Assembly (NCBI RefSeq): GCF_900156875.1
Contig: NZ_LT707409.1
Coordinates: 117,700-181,699, forward strand
Reading direction: 5' to 3'
DNA: 64,000 bases
Origin: Robertmurraya dakarensis
GTDB lineage: Bacteria; Bacillota; Bacilli; Bacillales; Cytobacillaceae
A model generated the notes under the pieces. It worked only from the letters and a program-made list of their open reading frames with translations, was not told the origin of the DNA and did not search any database. The position numbers and the translations under genes were made by a program. Every line of letters begins with the position of its first letter. Position 1 is the stretch's first letter. Below are positions 1 to 7,399 of this stretch, piece after piece.

Positions 1-795
1 TTCCTCAAGGTCATCTTGGTAATCCAAAATGGCCGTAACAGCTCCGGTTGTGGCGATCAAATCTAGTATTCCTTGTGCACTGCCCACTGCTTCATAGACG
101 ACGGGAACAGGGATTTCTTTAATGGTTTCTTTTAAAAGTGAGAGAACATGTTTTTCAAAGAGCCGTCTGCTAATCACGGTTTGCGAGGCAATTCCATCAG
201 CCATAACAATGATATCGGCACCCGCATCAACCATTCTTTTTGCCCAAGAAACTGCGTATTGTTTGCACTTATGTAAAAGCAATTTTAAATATTGATCCCC
301 GTTCCGATCTTCATCTAGCAGCAGTCTCATAAAGGGGCCGGTTCCCATCAGCATGCTCGGCAAGCTAAAAGGGGCAATGAGCCCACCGATGACCGCCGTA
401 TGATGTCCCACTTGTTTTGCGAGAATATTAATCGCTTTTAACGTTTCTTTTGTTTCGGGTGAATCGGTTGGATTCGGAACCTTTAGTTCTACAATTTCTT
501 CAAATTTACCGATCACCATCTTCGAAAGAGTAGGCGAACCGTTTTTGTAGTAGGTTAAGGGAGATCCCCATGGCACTAAATCCTCGACGACATGTGGTAT
601 TCCGAAAATAGCATCATGCTCCAATTTTTCCAGCAGTGTTAGTTGCCCCTTGGCGAGATACTCGCCGTTTGTTTGGTAGGAAGGCAGATCTATATTCAAT
701 AATTTAGATCCTTGCATTAAAGCAATGGGGATGACAGGAACGCGGTCTACTGGCTGAAATGTGACGGCCTTCACTAACCGTTCTTTTGAGTTCAT
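1..795 (-). CDS. URO-D/MtaA-like corrinoid methyltransferase family protein, 3' end cut by window edge
   Basis: The open frame runs from ATG at 795 to the left edge without a stop: 265 codons of a family usually near 340. The N-terminus, with a DRVPV motif at about residues 17-21, and the TIM-barrel-like sequence fit the uroporphyrinogen decarboxylase/MtaA/CmuA superfamily, which in corrinoid systems moves methyl groups between a B12 protein and an acceptor. It overlaps the upstream corrinoid-protein gene by ATGA, so the two are probably co-translated. Oddly, where methyltransferases carry the HxC zinc ligands after strand 'PVV', this protein reads VYEAVG. Zinc-dependent catalysis is therefore doubtful. 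True haem-pathway HemE is unlikely because of the neighbour. The missing C-terminus limits certainty. Confidence 0.75.
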   Translation of the reverse strand, partial: MNSKERLVKAVTFQPVDRVPVIPIALMQGSKLLNIDLPSYQTNGEYLAKGQLTLLEKLEHDAIFGIPHVVEDLVPWGSPLTYYKNGSPTLSKMVIGKFEEIVELKVPNPTDSPETKETLKAINILAKQVGHHTAVIGGLIAPFSLPSMLMGTGPFMRLLLDEDRNGDQYLKLLLHKCKQYAVSWAKRMVDAGADIIVMADGIASQTVISRRLFEKHVLSLLKETIKEIPVPVVYEAVGSAQGILDLIATTGAVTAILDYQDDLEE

Positions 796-2315
796 GAGAC
801 ATCTCCCTTTCTATTTAGCAGTCCGAGCAGTTCTTTTGCTACTTTAATTGCCTCTATTCCGTTTGCTGCCATTGCGTCTGCTTTGACGGTTTGAACAAGG
901 CGATGCTCAAAGTTAAAAGGGGCTCCGCCAACAAGGATTTTGACATCGTCTAATCCTCTTTTATCCAACAGCTCTCTTAACTTAATAACCTCTTCTGCCG
1001 TGTGAATAATTAAGGCGGAAACGCAAATCAGTTTCGCATTTTTCTCTTTTGCCTCTCTAACAAAGTCTTCATTACTAACAGATAATCCTAGGTCGGTCAC
1101 ATCAAATCCAGCCATTCGTAAGTAGGTCGCAACAATTTGTCTTCCTAGGGCATGATAATCACCAAAGGCATTTCCGATTATAACAGCACCCAATTTTTCT
1201 TTTGCTTGCTCTTTTTCTAAAATAGGCATCAGTAAATCCATGCACGCTTCAATGACTCTTCCGTTTATGTAGATTTCACTCAACGGAACCTGGCGGTCAA
1301 TCTGTTCCTTTCCGATCGTTTCGACCGTTCTTTCTAGAATATGAGTCATAATAAAAGAGGCTTCTTCACCGTTTTCAAGAGCTTTTTGTATAATCATCGT
1401 ACATTTTTCCTGGTTTTCTTCTTTGAAATTTTTGTAAAAATCTTTATAAAGATCGGTAGTAGTGTCAGTTTTTAATAAATGGTTAGAAATTCCTAACTCT
1501 CTGTTGATGTCCTGGATCAATTCCCTTGTTAGATTCACTTGCTGTTTAAGAATTTTACTTACGTTGGTATAACTAATTTTGTTATACTCCACCATCATAT
1601 AGGCTTTTTGGATCATGTCATAAATGCGATTCAATGTGTCATCAAGAACCATCGACTCGTTGACGATATTCTCGCTATCTTGATACATTGATACGAAACT
1701 GTCTTTTCCTTGCTCTAATTCTTTGACCACGTCAAAGAGAGTTTGACTATTGTCATTTAGAATTTGTGTCATTTCGGAAGTTTGAATCGTCAATTTACTT
1801 GTGGTATCTGTGATATTCATGGATGATTTGCTTGTGACAGCCGATAGTTTCCCAACTTCTGTAGCGATAATTTTAAAAACCGCGCCTTGTGGTCCTAATC
1901 GATGTGCTTCAATATTTGCGTTGATGGCTAATATATTGGTTTGAGAAGACACTTCATGTAATAAACGGAATGTTTCCTGGAGGCGCTTTTCTACTTCCAT
2001 ATTGTCTTCGTTCAAAACCATAATTTTTGAATTAATCATATTATAATTTTCTTTTAAACCAATCATTTGGTTGAGGCCGTCTAAAAACAGGGTCAGCTGC
2101 TGATCAATTTTCTGTTTGGTCCGTTCTGCAATTAAAGTAATGTAGTTTTCATTTCCTGTATATTCCATATATATTTTCTTGATTTTTAATAGGTAGTCTC
2201 CTAAAGCCTCTGAAGAAGTTTCGATATCTTCACAGTAATTTAATTGCGAAAGGAGAACACTAAGCTGACTTTCTAATTTCTTTTTCTGTTTTTCCAAAAA
2301 AGCATGCTCGAGCAA
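792..2315 (-). CDS. chemoreceptor-like signalling domain fused to cobalamin (corrinoid)-binding domain
   Basis: A soluble 507-aa protein with no membrane segment. The N-terminal half is helical and contains a recognisable methyl-accepting chemotaxis hairpin tip (SSQTNILAINANIEA, roughly residues 125-140, followed by a degenerate return arm ending EVGKLS). The C-terminal part resembles MtaC/MetH corrinoid modules: a helical cap at about 290-375, then a Rossmann-like B12 domain with DxHxxG at about 386-391 (His388 as the expected lower cobalt ligand), SxL (SAL) and GG (GGAP). The start is TTG at 2315, chosen because AGGGAGGG lies just upstream; the first internal ATG has no such site. It is the first gene of a two-gene operon with the URO-D-like gene. 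It may be a sensor using a corrinoid, or a methyl carrier with a scaffold domain; the sequence does not decide. Confidence 0.85.
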   Translation of the reverse strand: MLEHAFLEKQKKKLESQLSVLLSQLNYCEDIETSSEALGDYLLKIKKIYMEYTGNENYITLIAERTKQKIDQQLTLFLDGLNQMIGLKENYNMINSKIMVLNEDNMEVEKRLQETFRLLHEVSSQTNILAINANIEAHRLGPQGAVFKIIATEVGKLSAVTSKSSMNITDTTSKLTIQTSEMTQILNDNSQTLFDVVKELEQGKDSFVSMYQDSENIVNESMVLDDTLNRIYDMIQKAYMMVEYNKISYTNVSKILKQQVNLTRELIQDINRELGISNHLLKTDTTTDLYKDFYKNFKEENQEKCTMIIQKALENGEEASFIMTHILERTVETIGKEQIDRQVPLSEIYINGRVIEACMDLLMPILEKEQAKEKLGAVIIGNAFGDYHALGRQIVATYLRMAGFDVTDLGLSVSNEDFVREAKEKNAKLICVSALIIHTAEEVIKLRELLDKRGLDDVKILVGGAPFNFEHRLVQTVKADAMAANGIEAIKVAKELLGLLNRKGDVS

Positions 2316-2586
2316 ATAAATCCCTCCCTAAACCTGTCTGAAATTACGGTTCAAACAAGTGAAAACACAAGTAAAACGGTTTTGTCCTATCAATATTTTA
2401 ATCATAAATAAATTATCTATGAGAAATGTATGATAAACTTCACTATTTCCCAGATAAATTCGACAATTTCAGCACTTTTTTAAAAAACTTATAGGGAGAA
2501 AGTTTTGAATGTTAAAAAATAATGCGAAAAAGATAATATTTTACTATAATAGATAAGTACGTGCTTTGAGTATTATTCTAAAGGCT

Positions 2587-2622
2587 TTTGTGAAACAATA
2601 TTTTTCGGGGTGTCACTGTGAC
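2587..2622 (+). promoter_or_regulatory. 36-bp shared upstream element, copy 1
   Basis: Matches 32 of 36 bases of the element at 3986-4021. It begins TTTGTGAAACAA, has a TTCGGGG core and ends with the palindrome GTCAC-T-GTGAC. It lies about 85 bp upstream of the CysJ-like gene. Likely a protein-binding site; the regulator is unknown. Confidence 0.55.
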
Positions 2623-2706
2623 TTTATTGAATAGTGTGAAAAAAAGCACAACTAAATTTTTTGAATTGTGATATTCTTACGTAAACAACTTAGTGGGGTG
2701 AAAATT

Positions 2707-3879
2707 ATGGTATTAACCGTTGAAAGAAGTCCTGAACAGACGAAAAAAGCGACATATTCCAGAACCAATCCATTTAGAGCTGAAGTGCTCAAAAATATCA
2801 ATTTAAATGGACCTGGCTCAAGCAAGGAAACAAGACATATTGAGCTATCATTAAAAGATTCTGGTCTTTCTTATGTGCCAGGGGACTGCCTTGGTATTAT
2901 TCCTGAAAATGATCCAGAATTAGTTGCGACGCTTGTAAAGGAAATGGAATGGGATGGGGAAGAACTTGTCACGATTAATAAGCAAGGTGATGCTCTGCCG
3001 CTCAAGGAAGCATTAAGTTCTCATTTTGAAATAACACTATTGACGAAAAAAATTGTCCAGCAGGCAGCTGCATTGACTGACAATGAAGAGTTAAAAAAGC
3101 TGGCAGAACCGGAAAACGTCAATGAATTGAAAGAATATATGGACGGCCGTGATTTATTGGACTTACTGCGCGACTTTGGTCCATGGCATGCGACTGCTCA
3201 AGAAGTTGTGAGTCTTTTAAGAAAAATGCCTCCACGCTTATATTCGATTGCTAGCAGCTTTAGGGCTAATCCGGATGAAGTGCATCTAACGATTGGTGCT
3301 GTTCGCTACAATGCAAATGGACGTGAGCGAAAAGGGGTATGTTCAGTTCAATGTGCGGAGCGCCTTGAGGCAGGAGATACAATTCCAGTATTTATTCAGC
3401 AAAATAAACATTTTAATCTGCCAGAAGCTCCTGAGACAGATATTATTATGGTAGGTCCTGGAACAGGGATTGCACCTTTCCGTTCGTTTATCCAAGAAGT
3501 TTCTGTAAATGAAACGCGTGGAAAAACATGGTTATTTTTTGGAGATCAGCATTCAGCGTCTGACTTCCTTTATCAAGAAGAGCTAGAAAAGTACATGGAA
3601 GATGGAGTCTTAACCAAATTAGATGCAGCGTTCTCACGTGATACGGATCAAAAAGTCTATGTACAGCACAAGATGCTTGAAAACAGTCAAGAATTGTATC
3701 AATGGCTGGAAGGCGGAGCTTACTTCTACGTATGTGGAGATAAGCAGTACATGGCGAAAGATGTTCATGAAACTCTTATTACCATCATTGAAAAAGAAGG
3801 CGGCGTTTCACGCGATGAAGCTGAAGCTTACTTGAATGACCTCCAAAAGCAAAAACGCTACCAACGTGATGTTTACTAA
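2707..3879 (+). CDS. sulfite reductase flavoprotein-like NADPH oxidoreductase lacking the FMN domain
   Basis: A 390-aa protein matching the FAD/NADPH half of CysJ and P450 reductase. RLYS (about 177-180) is the FAD-binding motif, GVCS follows at about 210, GPGTGIAPFR (about 250-259) binds NADPH, and the C-terminus RYQRDVY is typical of CysJ. The N-terminal flavodoxin domain of about 200 residues is absent, and no CysI hemoprotein gene is nearby, so the electron acceptor is unknown. The frame extends upstream to a GTG at 2668, but ATG at 2707 is preferred because GGGGTG lies 6-7 bases before it. A terminator follows. The shared 36-bp element upstream suggests coregulation with the next gene. 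Confidence 0.85.
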   Translation: MVLTVERSPEQTKKATYSRTNPFRAEVLKNINLNGPGSSKETRHIELSLKDSGLSYVPGDCLGIIPENDPELVATLVKEMEWDGEELVTINKQGDALPLKEALSSHFEITLLTKKIVQQAAALTDNEELKKLAEPENVNELKEYMDGRDLLDLLRDFGPWHATAQEVVSLLRKMPPRLYSIASSFRANPDEVHLTIGAVRYNANGRERKGVCSVQCAERLEAGDTIPVFIQQNKHFNLPEAPETDIIMVGPGTGIAPFRSFIQEVSVNETRGKTWLFFGDQHSASDFLYQEELEKYMEDGVLTKLDAAFSRDTDQKVYVQHKMLENSQELYQWLEGGAYFYVCGDKQYMAKDVHETLITIIEKEGGVSRDEAEAYLNDLQKQKRYQRDVY

Positions 3880-3910
3880 AATCTAAAACTAGTCAGAAGC
3901 ATAAGATTCG

Positions 3911-3960
3911 AAAAAAGAGTGGCTTTGCCTCAGCAGGCAAAAAAGCCGCTCTTTTTATTT
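3911..3960 (+). terminator. rho-independent terminator after the CysJ-like gene
   Basis: AAAGAGTGGCTTTGCC pairs with GGCAAAAAAGCCGCTCTTT around a short loop and is followed by a T-rich run. Confidence 0.85.
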
Positions 3961-3985
3961 TTAAATAACACTCTATGAAACATAG

Positions 3986-4021
3986 TTTGTGAAACAAGAT
4001 TATTCGGGGCGTCACAGTGAC
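3986..4021 (+). promoter_or_regulatory. 36-bp shared upstream element, copy 2
   Basis: Second copy of the element at 2587-2622 (32/36 identical), again ending in a GTCAC-A-GTGAC palindrome. It lies about 48 bp upstream of the 100-aa gene at 4069. The central base of the palindrome differs while both arms are kept, as expected of a protein operator. Confidence 0.55.
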
Positions 4022-4068
4022 TATTTTTATTTTTTGTGCATATGTTAGTTAGTGAGGAGTGGAGTGCG

Positions 4069-4371
4069 ATGAAAATGGGACAAGAAAAGTTTGAGATCGA
4101 GACGCTTACCTTTATTAAGAATAGGCTGGATTATATTCAATCTATTGCGAAAACCTATAACAACGACGATCCTGAGTTGATGGAGACCATTGAAAGTTTA
4201 GCGGCTGCAGCGAATATGTTTGCCAAGGTTAAGTTGGGGGAGTTAACCGGTCGTGACGAACCTTCGAGTCCTCAAGGATATATTGTTAGTAAATTAGGAA
4301 ACTCTTATTCTAGAATGAAGGCTTACGAAGAGAAAAAAGAAAATAACGATTTCCCGGCATGGAAGCTTTGA
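4069..4371 (+). CDS. hypothetical 100-aa protein
   Basis: I do not recognise the family. The product is soluble, mostly helical and charged, with no signal peptide, membrane segment or cysteine pair. The start at ATG 4069 has GAGGAG nine bases upstream; the frame also offers GTG 4036 and ATG 4042 but without better ribosome sites. It is flanked by terminators on both sides, so it is a single-gene unit. It shares its upstream 36-bp element with the CysJ-like reductase, which hints at a common signal but not a function. Confidence 0.7.
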   Translation: MKMGQEKFEIETLTFIKNRLDYIQSIAKTYNNDDPELMETIESLAAAANMFAKVKLGELTGRDEPSSPQGYIVSKLGNSYSRMKAYEEKKENNDFPAWKL

Positions 4372-4395
4372 TTTTACAACATGTTTGATAGAGAA

Positions 4396-4420
4396 GAGGC
4401 ACCTTTTTGGTGCTTTTTTC
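4396..4420 (+). terminator. rho-independent terminator
   Basis: AGGCACC-TTTTT-GGTGCTT hairpin followed by a T run, just after the 100-aa gene. Confidence 0.85.
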
Positions 4421-4535
4421 TATTAAAAAAGAAAAAAGTTCTTGACGAATTGAGGATGTACTGTTAATTTTATAATTATCTTAAAATAATTTAACAACTA
4501 CATATATTAGAAAGCTATGAATGCTGTGGGTCAAA

Positions 4536-4620
4536 CTATAGCAGGAGCGGCTTCTGGAGAGATCGCATAGATGCGGCGCCGAAGGGTTCACAATCTCAGG
4601 CAAATGGACAGAAGAGTAAC
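4536..4620 (+). ncRNA. glycine riboswitch, single aptamer
   Basis: Hallmark glycine aptamer segments occur in order: CTGGAGAGA (4553-4561), GCGCCGAAGG (4576-4585), and CTCAGGCAAA with GGACAG (4595-4611). Only one aptamer is present; no second copy is seen before the terminator. It lies upstream of an amino acid permease of the glycine/alanine/serine type, which fits the ligand. Confidence 0.9.
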
Positions 4621-4665
4621 ACACAAATACTATTATAGTATTATTATTTGTTATTCTATTGTCTT

Positions 4666-4694
4666 GAGATTGGTGAAGCCCAATCTCTTTTTTT
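4666..4694 (+). terminator. riboswitch expression-platform terminator
   Basis: GAGATTGG (4666-4673) pairs with CCAATCTC (4680-4687), followed by seven T. The sequence CAATCTC also occurs inside the aptamer (4591-4597), so the 5' terminator arm could pair there instead when ligand is absent. This predicts glycine-induced termination. Confidence 0.85.
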
Positions 4695-4747
4695 ATGCAT
4701 TATTATAGATGATGATCATATTACTAGAAAAATAGGGGGAAAACAAA

Positions 4748-6085
4748 GTGGCTCAGCAAGAGTTAAAAAGAGATCTTAAAAATCGCCATGTACAGCTAAT
4801 TGCAATTGGCGGGACGATAGGTACGGGATTATTTTTAGGTTCCGGACAAGCTATCAGATTAGCAGGTCCCTCAATCATTTTTGCTTATTTAATCGTGGGA
4901 ATTGCTTTATTTTTTGTGATGAGGGCATTAGGAGAATTATTACTGTCGAATGCAGGCTATCATACATTTACTGATTTTGCAGTTGACTATATCGGACCAT
5001 GGGCAGGGTATGTAACAGGGTGGACGTATTGGTTTTGCTGGATTATGACCGCTATGGCCGATATTATTGCGGTCGGGGTGTATGTTCAGTATTGGTTTGA
5101 TATTCCGCAGTGGATTCCGGCTTTAGCTGCACTAGTGGTGTTGTTGGGATTGAATTTATTGACGGTAAAGCTTTTTGGAGAGTTGGAGTTTTGGTTTGCG
5201 TTAATCAAAGTAATCACGATTCTCGTTTTAATTGCGATCGGGATTGTCATGATTGTAACTGGATTTCAGACATCTGCAGGAACAGTGTCTGTGAGCAATC
5301 TTTGGGAATATGGCGGTCTTTTTCCTAATGGAGCAACTGGATTTTTGCTCGCTTTCCAAATGGTTGTGTTTGCGTTTGTGGGAGTTGAGTTAGTGGGGGT
5401 ATCTGCTGCTGAAACGGCTGACCCAAAAAAGAATATTCCATCTGCTATCAATAAAATCCCATTGCGTATCCTATTTTTCTATGTCGGGGCACTTTTTGTC
5501 ATCTTGTCGATTACACCATGGATACAATTTGATGCTTCGAGCAGTCCATTTGTACAAGTATTCAGCTTGGTCGGAATTCCCGTTGCTGCTGGAATCATCA
5601 ACTTTGTAGTATTAACATCTGCAGCTTCAGCATGTAATAGCGGAATGTTTTCAACAAGCAGGATCCTATATAATCTAAGCAACAACGGTCAAGGACCTGC
5701 TAAGTTTGGAAAATTGAATCGCAATCATGTACCTAGCAGCGCTTTACTAACATCAACTTTGGTTTTATCGATTGGGGCACTTTTGAGTAAAGTGATACCA
5801 GATCAAGCGTTTAGTATCGTGACGACGATCAGCGCCATTTGTTTTATTTGGGTATGGAGCATCATCTTAATTTCTCATATCATCTACAGCAAAAAACGCC
5901 CTGATTTAAGAAGAAAGTCGACTTTCAAAGCACCGCTGACACCGTTTATAAACTATGTTGTTCTAGCGTTATTTGCTTTTATCCTCATGGTAATGTTTTT
6001 TGCTGAAGCCACACGAACAGCGTTATTACTGACACCACTATGGTTTGTGCTTTTGCTGTTCCTTTATGTTTCCAGAAAAAATTAA
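4748..6085 (+). CDS. amino acid permease, CycA-type (glycine/alanine/serine)
   Basis: A 445-aa integral membrane protein of the APC superfamily, AAT family. The N-terminal signature HVQLIAIGGTIGTGLFLGSG (about 14-33) and about 12 hydrophobic segments are typical, and the sequence is closest in character to D-serine/D-alanine/glycine transporters. Start is GTG 4748 with GGGGGA eight bases upstream. The glycine riboswitch with terminator directly ahead strongly supports glycine among its substrates, with import expected to be turned off when glycine is plentiful. A terminator follows at 6106, so it is monocistronic. Confidence 0.88.
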   Translation: MAQQELKRDLKNRHVQLIAIGGTIGTGLFLGSGQAIRLAGPSIIFAYLIVGIALFFVMRALGELLLSNAGYHTFTDFAVDYIGPWAGYVTGWTYWFCWIMTAMADIIAVGVYVQYWFDIPQWIPALAALVVLLGLNLLTVKLFGELEFWFALIKVITILVLIAIGIVMIVTGFQTSAGTVSVSNLWEYGGLFPNGATGFLLAFQMVVFAFVGVELVGVSAAETADPKKNIPSAINKIPLRILFFYVGALFVILSITPWIQFDASSSPFVQVFSLVGIPVAAGIINFVVLTSAASACNSGMFSTSRILYNLSNNGQGPAKFGKLNRNHVPSSALLTSTLVLSIGALLSKVIPDQAFSIVTTISAICFIWVWSIILISHIIYSKKRPDLRRKSTFKAPLTPFINYVVLALFAFILMVMFFAEATRTALLLTPLWFVLLLFLYVSRKN

Positions 6086-6105
6086 CAGCATATATAGTTT
6101 GTTTA

Positions 6106-6136
6106 GGAGATTGGAATATTCCAGTCTCTTTTTTTA
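6106..6136 (+). terminator. rho-independent terminator after the permease
   Basis: GAGATTGGAA pairs with TTCCAGTCTC (one G-U) and is followed by eight T. Confidence 0.85.
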
Positions 6137-6153
6137 TTGTGCTAATGTTAACA

Positions 6154-6198
6154 TTGACATATTATATAAATTGTTTAAAATCAAATTGTGCACAACTT
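6154..6198 (+). promoter_or_regulatory. sigma-A promoter and probable OhrR operator
   Basis: TTGACA (6154-6159), a 16-bp spacer and TAAAAT (6176-6181) form a good promoter. Just downstream is the near-palindrome AAATTGTG/CACAACTT (6183-6198, 7 of 8 pairs), resembling the AATTGT half-sites bound by Bacillus OhrR. Its location at the transcription start suggests autorepression. Confidence 0.65.
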
Positions 6199-6222
6199 AA
6201 TTTTAAAGGAGAGTTTCTTATT

Positions 6223-6684
6223 GTGGATGCTGAGTATTTTTTAAAGCTGGAAAATCAGTTATGTTTTTCGATTTATGCATGTTCCCGAGAGATCACGCGG
6301 TTATATCGGCCGATTTTAGACCAATTAGAGCTTACGTATCCGCAATTTTTAGCTTTAACGGTTTTATGGGAACATAAACGGTTAACGGTAAAGGAAATGA
6401 GTGAGCTGCTTTATTTAGATAGTGGGACATTAACGCCGATGCTAAAACGGATGGAGACGATGGATCTGCTAAAACGGGAAAGGTCGAGAGAGGACGAAAG
6501 GAAGGTATTCATCGAACTAACAGAAAAAGGTGTGCAATTGAGAAAAGATGCCCTGCAGCTGCCTGAAAAGTGCATCCCTCATTTTGGACTTTCAAAAACT
6601 GAGTATTATGAGCTGCTTCAGAAAATAAATCAAATGATCACTAGTCTCCAAAAGGTAACTAGAACAAATAATGAGGTGAAGTAA
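6223..6684 (+). CDS. ohrR: MarR-family organic peroxide sensor OhrR
   Basis: A 153-aa winged-helix repressor. The N-terminus KLENQLCFSIYA carries the peroxide-sensing cysteine of Bacillus OhrR (about residue 14), and LDSGTLTPMLKRME with REDERKVFIELT are the recognition helix and wing. Oxidation of this Cys by organic hydroperoxide releases the operator in the known family. The start is GTG 6223 with AAAGGAGAG upstream; the longer frame beginning at 6040 runs back into the permease and is spurious. Its stop codon directly abuts the ATG of the next gene, so OhrR is cotranscribed with a redox protein and not with the usual OhrA peroxidase. Confidence 0.9.
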   Translation: MDAEYFLKLENQLCFSIYACSREITRLYRPILDQLELTYPQFLALTVLWEHKRLTVKEMSELLYLDSGTLTPMLKRMETMDLLKRERSREDERKVFIELTEKGVQLRKDALQLPEKCIPHFGLSKTEYYELLQKINQMITSLQKVTRTNNEVK

Positions 6685-7233
6685 ATGGATGTCTTACTCC
6701 AAAAACCATTTCACGGAGAGAAGTCCTTTCAAAATATTATTAAAGATCAGAAAAGCTTAGTTGTATTTGTTCGACATCCTGGCTGACCAGTTTGCCGGGA
6801 AATGCTTACGCAGTTGCGTGAGAGATATGAAGAATTAACAGCAACCGGGTATCAGGTGGTGGTGATAACTCCATCAATCGGGTCTTATATAGAGCAGTTT
6901 GAAAAAGCTTTTGGTCCATATCCGTTTCCTATATATGGTGATCCGAAACGAGAACTATATAACAGCCTTGGTCATCAAACGATGCAAAAATGGAAGCTTC
7001 TTGCAAAAGCAGGGAAGATGTTAGTAAAAGGGGGATCTAAAGCTCTTTTTCCAGAGGATGAGGAACAGAAGAAACTTGTACAAAAAGCGATGAAAACGCA
7101 TGATGTCTTTATCCAAGGGGGCACATGGTTGTTTAATGAAAAAGGGGACACTCTTTGGAACCATATCGACACAGAGCCAGAAGACACCGCCTCAATAGAT
7201 CAAATCCTTTCGGAAATGGAAAGAAATGATTAA
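6685..7233 (+). CDS. SelL-like/PRXL2-type thioredoxin-fold redox protein with in-frame UGA (probable selenoprotein, GUxxC)
   Basis: Reading through one TGA at 6784-6786 gives a continuous 182-aa protein: VFVRHPG-U34-PVCREML. This matches the AhpC/TSA-2 (PRXL2, SelL-related) active site, where the first residue of CxxC is normally Cys. The TGA falls exactly on the catalytic position, and both flanks are conserved and in frame, as expected for selenocysteine. ATG 6685 follows the ohrR stop directly, with GAGGTG six bases upstream. Ignoring the UGA would give a 143-aa frame from 6802 that lacks the first strand and the active site. The role is probably thiol/selenol peroxide reduction under OhrR control. 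The alternative is a Cys codon mutated to stop, or a sequencing error; selenocysteine machinery is not in this window. Confidence 0.75.
6787..6822 (+). promoter_or_regulatory. candidate bacterial SECIS hairpin
   Basis: Directly after the in-frame TGA, CTTACGC (6805-6811) pairs with GCGTGAG (6816-6822, one G-U) around the loop AGTT. The G is the second loop base and the loop starts about 25 nt after TGA. A short stem, an early loop G and a 16-37 nt distance are features described for bacterial SECIS elements. Confidence 0.6.
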
Positions 7234-7254
7234 AATAAAATCTTTTGCACTAAT

Positions 7255-7298
7255 AGAGCTATTTCTTGTAGAAACAATCTGCAGAAATGGCTCTTTTT
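7255..7298 (+). terminator. rho-independent terminator of the ohrR operon
   Basis: AGAGCTATTTC pairs with GAAATGGCTCT across an 18-nt loop and is followed by T5. Confidence 0.75.
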
Positions 7299-7399
7299 GT
7301 ATTGAATTAATATAGACAGCACATTCTAATTAATATATTTGAATGTTCGAGGGCAAGCTTAAGTTGAAGAATTCTTTAAGCTAAGTAAGAGGTGACAAC

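Noticed and set aside
6040..6222. N-terminal extension of the MarR protein (214-aa frame)
   Set aside because: It overlaps the permease gene and its terminator; GTG 6223 with a good ribosome site gives a normal OhrR length.
6802..7233. A separate 143-aa gene starting after the TGA
   Set aside because: It would lack the first beta strand and the active site, and has no ribosome site; the upstream half is in the same frame with a strong start.
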